Shown here one piece after another: positions 40,539 through 43,746 of a DNA stretch of 43,746 nt. The position numbers were made by a program, and so were the translations under genes. Under the pieces are notes generated by a model, which did not search any database, had not been told where the DNA came from, and was given only the letters and a program-made list of their open reading frames with translations. Source of the stretch: Hyphomonadaceae bacterium (GTDB lineage Bacteria; Pseudomonadota; Alphaproteobacteria; Caulobacterales; Aquidulcibacteraceae); NCBI GenBank assembly GCA_014378995.1, contig JACMMP010000121.1, positions 1-43,746 on the forward strand. Direction: 5' to 3'. Position 1 is the stretch's first letter, and the number at the start of each line of letters is the position of its first letter.

Positions 40539-42038
40539 TCAGACCAGCTCTGTGGTGGGCGCGGGGGCGGCCTCAGACTCAACGCGGACTTTGGCGCGTT
40601 TGAACGCAAGCACGCCGTCTTCGATCAGACCGTACCGCAGATCCATCAAATCGTGTGCATAGCTTTGGTTCTGCTTCCACGGCGCGCGGGAGGTTTGCTT
40701 GGGCAGCAAATGCGCCACGCGTTGGAAATAGCCGGAGGAGAAATCCACAAACGGCTTATCCTCGAACTCCGCCGGATCGAAACGCGGCGTGGCGGACGCC
40801 AGATCGTAATCGTCGAGATAGTTTATCAGCCGGCAGACGTATTCGCTGATCAGATCCGCGCGCAGCGTCCAGGACGCATTAGTGTAGCCGAACACGAAGG
40901 CGAGGTTGGGCACGCCCGAAAGCATCGTGCCCTTATAGGCGTGCGCATTGCCGGTCTCGATCTTAGTTCCGTCCACGATCAACTCAGTCCCGCCGAGCAT
41001 CTGCAGATTGAGCCCCGTCGCGGCGACGACGATGTCAGCCTCCAGTTCGCGGCCGGACTTCAGCTTCAACCCATTCTCGGTAAAGCCCTCAATGTGGTCG
41101 GTAACGACCGAGGCTTTGCCCTCGCGGATCGCCAGAAACATGTCGTTGTCCGGGACCAAGCAAAGCCGCTGCTCCCACGGATTGTAGCTGGGCGTGAAGT
41201 GGGTCTCGAGATCGTAGTCCGGCAATTGCTCGCGGATGAGCCCAAGCAGCCGCTCCTTAGTTTTCTGCGGCCGGTTACGCGCGATGCGGAAGAAATATTG
41301 CTGGAACAGGATTTTGCGAAAGCGCGTGATGTCATACGCAAGGCCCGCTGGCAGCCGCTTGCGCAGCCAGTTCGCCATCGCATCTTCCGCCGGCAGCGAG
41401 ACCATGTAGGTGGGCGAGCGCTGCAGCATTGTGACGTGCGCGGCTTTGTCCGTCATCGCCGGCACCAAAGTTACGGCCGTGGCGCCCGAGCCGATCACCA
41501 CGACACGCTTGCCGCTATAGTCCAGGTCTTCCGGCCAGTGCTGGGGATGGATGAGCTTTCCCTTAAAGCTCTCGACGCCCTTCCACTCCGGCAGGTAGCC
41601 CTGGTCGTACCGGTAATAGCCCGCACACATCTGTACGAACTTCGCGGTGCAGCGCTTTGCGACGCCTTCGTGCTCCACCTCGATCGTCCAGCGTTCGTCC
41701 TCGGACGACCAGCTGGCGCGCGTCACTTTGTGTTTGAAGCGAATCTTCTGGTCGATGCCGTACTCCCGCGCCGTCTCCACCACATAACTGCGGATGGAAG
41801 GGCCGTCGGCGATCGCTTTCTGCTCGGTCCACGGCTTGAACGAATAGCCGAGCGTGAACATGTCGCTGTCCGAGCGGATGCCCGGATAGCGGAAGAGATC
41901 CCAGGTGCCGCCGATCGCCTCGCGGCCCTCAAGAATGACGTAGCTCTTGTCCGGACACTGCTTTTGCAGGTGATAGCCCGCGCCAATGCCGGAGAGGCCC
42001 GCGCCGACGACGATGACGTCAAAATGTTCACTTTGCAT
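40539..42038 (-). CDS. Baeyer-Villiger-type flavin monooxygenase
   Basis: This 499-residue FAD/NADPH enzyme inserts oxygen next to ketones or oxidises heteroatoms. It has an FAD Rossmann motif at 12-17 (VVGAGLSGIGAGYHL), an E-x-x-x-x-I-G-G-T-W phrase (GREAIGGTWDLFRYPG), the type I BVMO fingerprint F158-x-G-x3-H-x3-W168-P (FKGKLIHPQHWPED) and an NADPH motif at 183-188 (GSGATAV). The later ATGLNLQMLGG and RYGLIEDGVLAFKRA fit EtaA/ethionamide-monooxygenase-like members. It is probably cytosolic. It is divergent from cmk and upstream of the SDF symporter; the pair sits between aroA and cmk. Confidence 0.93.
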   Translation of the reverse strand: MQSEHFDVIVVGAGLSGIGAGYHLQKQCPDKSYVILEGREAIGGTWDLFRYPGIRSDSDMFTLGYSFKPWTEQKAIADGPSIRSYVVETAREYGIDQKIRFKHKVTRASWSSEDERWTIEVEHEGVAKRCTAKFVQMCAGYYRYDQGYLPEWKGVESFKGKLIHPQHWPEDLDYSGKRVVVIGSGATAVTLVPAMTDKAAHVTMLQRSPTYMVSLPAEDAMANWLRKRLPAGLAYDITRFRKILFQQYFFRIARNRPQKTKERLLGLIREQLPDYDLETHFTPSYNPWEQRLCLVPDNDMFLAIREGKASVVTDHIEGFTENGLKLKSGRELEADIVVAATGLNLQMLGGTELIVDGTKIETGNAHAYKGTMLSGVPNLAFVFGYTNASWTLRADLISEYVCRLINYLDDYDLASATPRFDPAEFEDKPFVDFSSGYFQRVAHLLPKQTSRAPWKQNQSYAHDLMDLRYGLIEDGVLAFKRAKVRVESEAAPAPTTELV

Positions 42039-42213
42039 CGCGTGAATCCGCGCGCACAGCGCGCCGTGTCAAGGTGTACCTTGCGGAACAGGGTTGAAGT
42101 GCGCACGGACCCGCGCGGCCGAGTTGGCACGAGTGCTCGGCAGTCCAACCGCTCTCATCGCCAGGCCCCACCAAATAAAATGTATAGGCCGCGTGTGTTT
42201 GCTAAACAGCGCC

Positions 42214-42849
42214 ATGATCATCGCGGTGGACGGCCTCACGGCATCCGGCAAAGGCACGGTGGCCAAGCGATTGGCGGCCAGATATGGGCTGAGGCGGCTG
42301 GATACGGGCGCATTGTACCGGGCGGTGGGGCTTGCTGTGCTGGATGCCGGCGGCGCGCCTGACGATGAGGCGGCGGCGGTGGCTGCCGCCGAAGCGCTGG
42401 ACCTTGAGGCCATCGATGAGAACCGCATCCGCTCGGCGGCCGCCGGCATGTCAGCTTCGAAGGTGGCGGTGATCCCGGCGGTCCGGGCCGTGCTGCGCAA
42501 GGCCCAACGCGCTTTCGCCGCGGATCCCGCCGGCGCGGTGCTGGACGGGCGCGACATCGGCACCGTGATCTGCCCGGACGCGGACGTGAAACTCTTCGTT
42601 ACCGCCTCGCTGGCCGAACGGACCCGCCGGCGCCTCACCGAGCTCGACGCCCGCGGCGAGACCGTCAGTTTCGCCGACCTGGAGCGTCAGATCGCCGAAC
42701 GGGATCAGCGCGACATGAGCCGGGTCGATTCACCCCTACGCCCGGCCTCGGACGCGCACTTGCTGGACACCACTGATCTTTCTATAGAGGCGGCGGCGGA
42801 GGCCGCTTATCGCATTGTCGATGCGGCGCTCGCGCGTTCCGGCGCCTAA
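42214..42849 (+). CDS. cmk: Cytidylate kinase
   Basis: Cmk phosphorylates CMP and dCMP using ATP. The 211-residue product starts at the ATG at 42214 (MIIAVDGLTASGKGTVAKRL) with the P-loop at residues 7-15. Further motifs are YGLRRLDTGALYRAVGLAVL, AVLDGRDIGTVICPDADVKL (the DGRDIGT signature), FVTASLAERTRRR and ERDQRDMSRVDSPLRPASDA, ending with the LLDTTDLSIEA element. The frame is open further upstream but without family sequence. It precedes rpsA by 118 bp, the conserved cmk-rpsA order. Confidence 0.97.
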   Translation: MIIAVDGLTASGKGTVAKRLAARYGLRRLDTGALYRAVGLAVLDAGGAPDDEAAAVAAAEALDLEAIDENRIRSAAAGMSASKVAVIPAVRAVLRKAQRAFAADPAGAVLDGRDIGTVICPDADVKLFVTASLAERTRRRLTELDARGETVSFADLERQIAERDQRDMSRVDSPLRPASDAHLLDTTDLSIEAAAEAAYRIVDAALARSGA

Positions 42850-42896
42850 GGGCTCCCTGACGCTTTGGCGCAACTAGCCCTCGCCACGAACAGGAC

Positions 42897-42939
42897 GGCG
42901 CCATGGTGGCGCCGAGACCGCCGGAGCCAACCGGTTGGC
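42897..42939 (+). promoter_or_regulatory. Tandem perfect hairpins in the rpsA leader
   Basis: GGCGCCA-TGG-TGGCGCC (42897-42913) and the palindrome GCCAACCGGTTGGC (42926-42939) lie between cmk and rpsA, ending 28 nt before the rpsA ATG and 13 nt before its GGAG. In E. coli, S1 represses its own translation through hairpins in its leader; a similar role is possible here. A weak terminator for cmk is the alternative, though no T-tract follows. Confidence 0.5.
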
Positions 42940-42967
42940 CCTTGTCAATGTTGGAGTAAGTACACGT

Positions 42968-43746
42968 ATGGCGTCTCAAGCCCAGAACACCCTCAACCCC
43001 ACACGCGACGACTTTGCATCGCTACTGGACGAAAGCTTCACCACCCGCGGCATGATCGAAGGCCGCGTCATTCCCGCCACCGTCGTTGCGATCGAAAACG
43101 ACTTCGTGGTGGTGGACATCGGCCTCAAGACTGAAGGCCGCATTCCTCTCCGTGAATTTCTGATCGACGACGGCGCCGGCGCTCCCAAAGTGAGCGACAT
43201 CGTCGAGGTCTATCTCGAGCGCATCGAAAACGCTTTGGGCGACGCTGTAGTCAGCCGCGAAAAAGCGCGCCGCGAAGAAGCCTGGACCCGTCTCGAAAAA
43301 TCGTTCGCCGCGCAGGAAGCCGTCAACGGCGCCCTGGTCGGCCGGGTGAAGGGCGGCTTCACCGTCGATCTCGGCGGCGCCAACGCGTTCTTGCCAGGTT
43401 CGCAAGTTGACATCCGTCCGGTCCGCGACGTCGGCCCGCTGATGAACATCGTGCAGCCGTTCGCGATCCTGAAAATGGACCGTCAGCGCGGCAACATCGT
43501 CGTCTCCCGCCGCGCCGTGCTCGAAGAGAGCCGCGCTTCGGAACGCGCCGAAATCGTCGGCCAGCTGAAGGAAGGCGAAGTCCGCGAAGGCATCGTCAAG
43601 AACATCACCGATTACGGCGCGTTCGTGGACCTGGGCGGCATTGATGGCCTGCTCCACGTCACCGATATGAGCTGGAAGCGCGTCTCCCACCCGAGCCAAG
43701 TGCTCAACGTGGGCGACACGGTGAAAGTTCAGATCGTCAAGATCAA
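42968..43746 (+). CDS. rpsA: 30S ribosomal protein S1 (3' end cut by window edge)
   Basis: The first 259 residues of S1, the ribosomal protein that binds mRNA leaders and helps translation start. The N-terminus [20 protein letters not shown] and the first OB repeat ([33 protein letters not shown]) are typical of alphaproteobacteria. Repeat two covers [32 protein letters not shown], and repeat three starts with [35 protein letters not shown]. The GGAG lies 11 nt before the ATG, a rather long spacing, with two hairpins further upstream. The frame is open to the window end. Confidence 0.97.
   Translation, partial: MASQAQNTLNPTRDDFASLLDESFTTRGMIEGRVIPATVVAIENDFVVVDIGLKTEGRIPLREFLIDDGAGAPKVSDIVEVYLERIENALGDAVVSREKARREEAWTRLEKSFAAQEAVNGALVGRVKGGFTVDLGGANAFLPGSQVDIRPVRDVGPLMNIVQPFAILKMDRQRGNIVVSRRAVLEESRASERAEIVGQLKEGEVREGIVKNITDYGAFVDLGGIDGLLHVTDMSWKRVSHPSQVLNVGDTVKVQIVKI

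Noticed and set aside
40473-42362. 629-codon plus-strand ORF
   Set aside because: It is antisense to the monooxygenase gene, whose FAD, NADPH and BVMO motifs lie on the minus strand.
43022-43699. 225-codon minus-strand ORF at the right edge
   Set aside because: It is the shadow of rpsA, whose OB repeats are unmistakable on the plus strand.

Overview
The window is GC-rich DNA, most likely from the chromosome of an alphaproteobacterium. The right end carries a TIGR02300 (FYDLN acid) gene, aroA, cmk and rpsA, a grouping familiar from Alphaproteobacteria. The TIGR02300 family is essentially alphaproteobacterial. The TPR histidine kinase, the autotransporter subtilase and the DUF547, DUF4331 and DUF4142 proteins suggest a Caulobacterales/Hyphomonadaceae-like organism, but this placement is inference and no marker here settles the genus.

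Left part (1-7.7 kb): a radical SAM gene cut by the window edge; a secreted DUF547 protein; a decayed hybrid histidine kinase; a DUF421 membrane protein; an AraC-type regulator that seems to have lost its sensor half; a two-domain DUF4142 protein; lgt (lipoprotein maturation); and two small cysteine-containing proteins. The intergenic spaces hold several copies of one imperfect repeat of about 80-95 bp.

Signalling block (7.7-15.7 kb): on the minus strand, a REC-EAL phosphodiesterase, an autotransporter subtilase with ten N-terminal heptapeptide repeats, a TPR histidine kinase with a degenerate C-terminal receiver, and a stand-alone receiver. A PilZ protein is divergent from the EAL gene, so both a degrading enzyme and a likely receptor for c-di-GMP sit together.

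Envelope block (15.8-20.4 kb): an ECF sigma factor translationally coupled to a DUF4198 periplasmic protein. Divergent from them are a TonB-like one-span protein, a secreted DUF4331 protein and a 76-aa lipoprotein.

Type IV secretion block (20.4-28.9 kb): a tightly packed nine-gene operon in the order virB1-2-3-4-6-8-9-10-11. There is no virB5, virB7, virD4 or relaxase in the window.

Accessory block (29.3-36.9 kb): a carboxylesterase lipoprotein, then hypothetical membrane proteins, a large protein with a PD-(D/E)XK-like nuclease motif, a two-gene hypothetical operon, and a scar in which an HTH gene runs into a serine recombinase that has lost its catalytic domain. This block ends next to tRNA-Ala(GGC).

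Right part (36.9-43.7 kb): TIGR02300 and aroA (divergent), a 57-aa exported peptide, an SDF-family symporter and a Baeyer-Villiger-type monooxygenase lying between aroA and cmk, then cmk and the 5' part of rpsA behind two perfect hairpins. No CRISPR array, rRNA or intact insertion sequence was seen.
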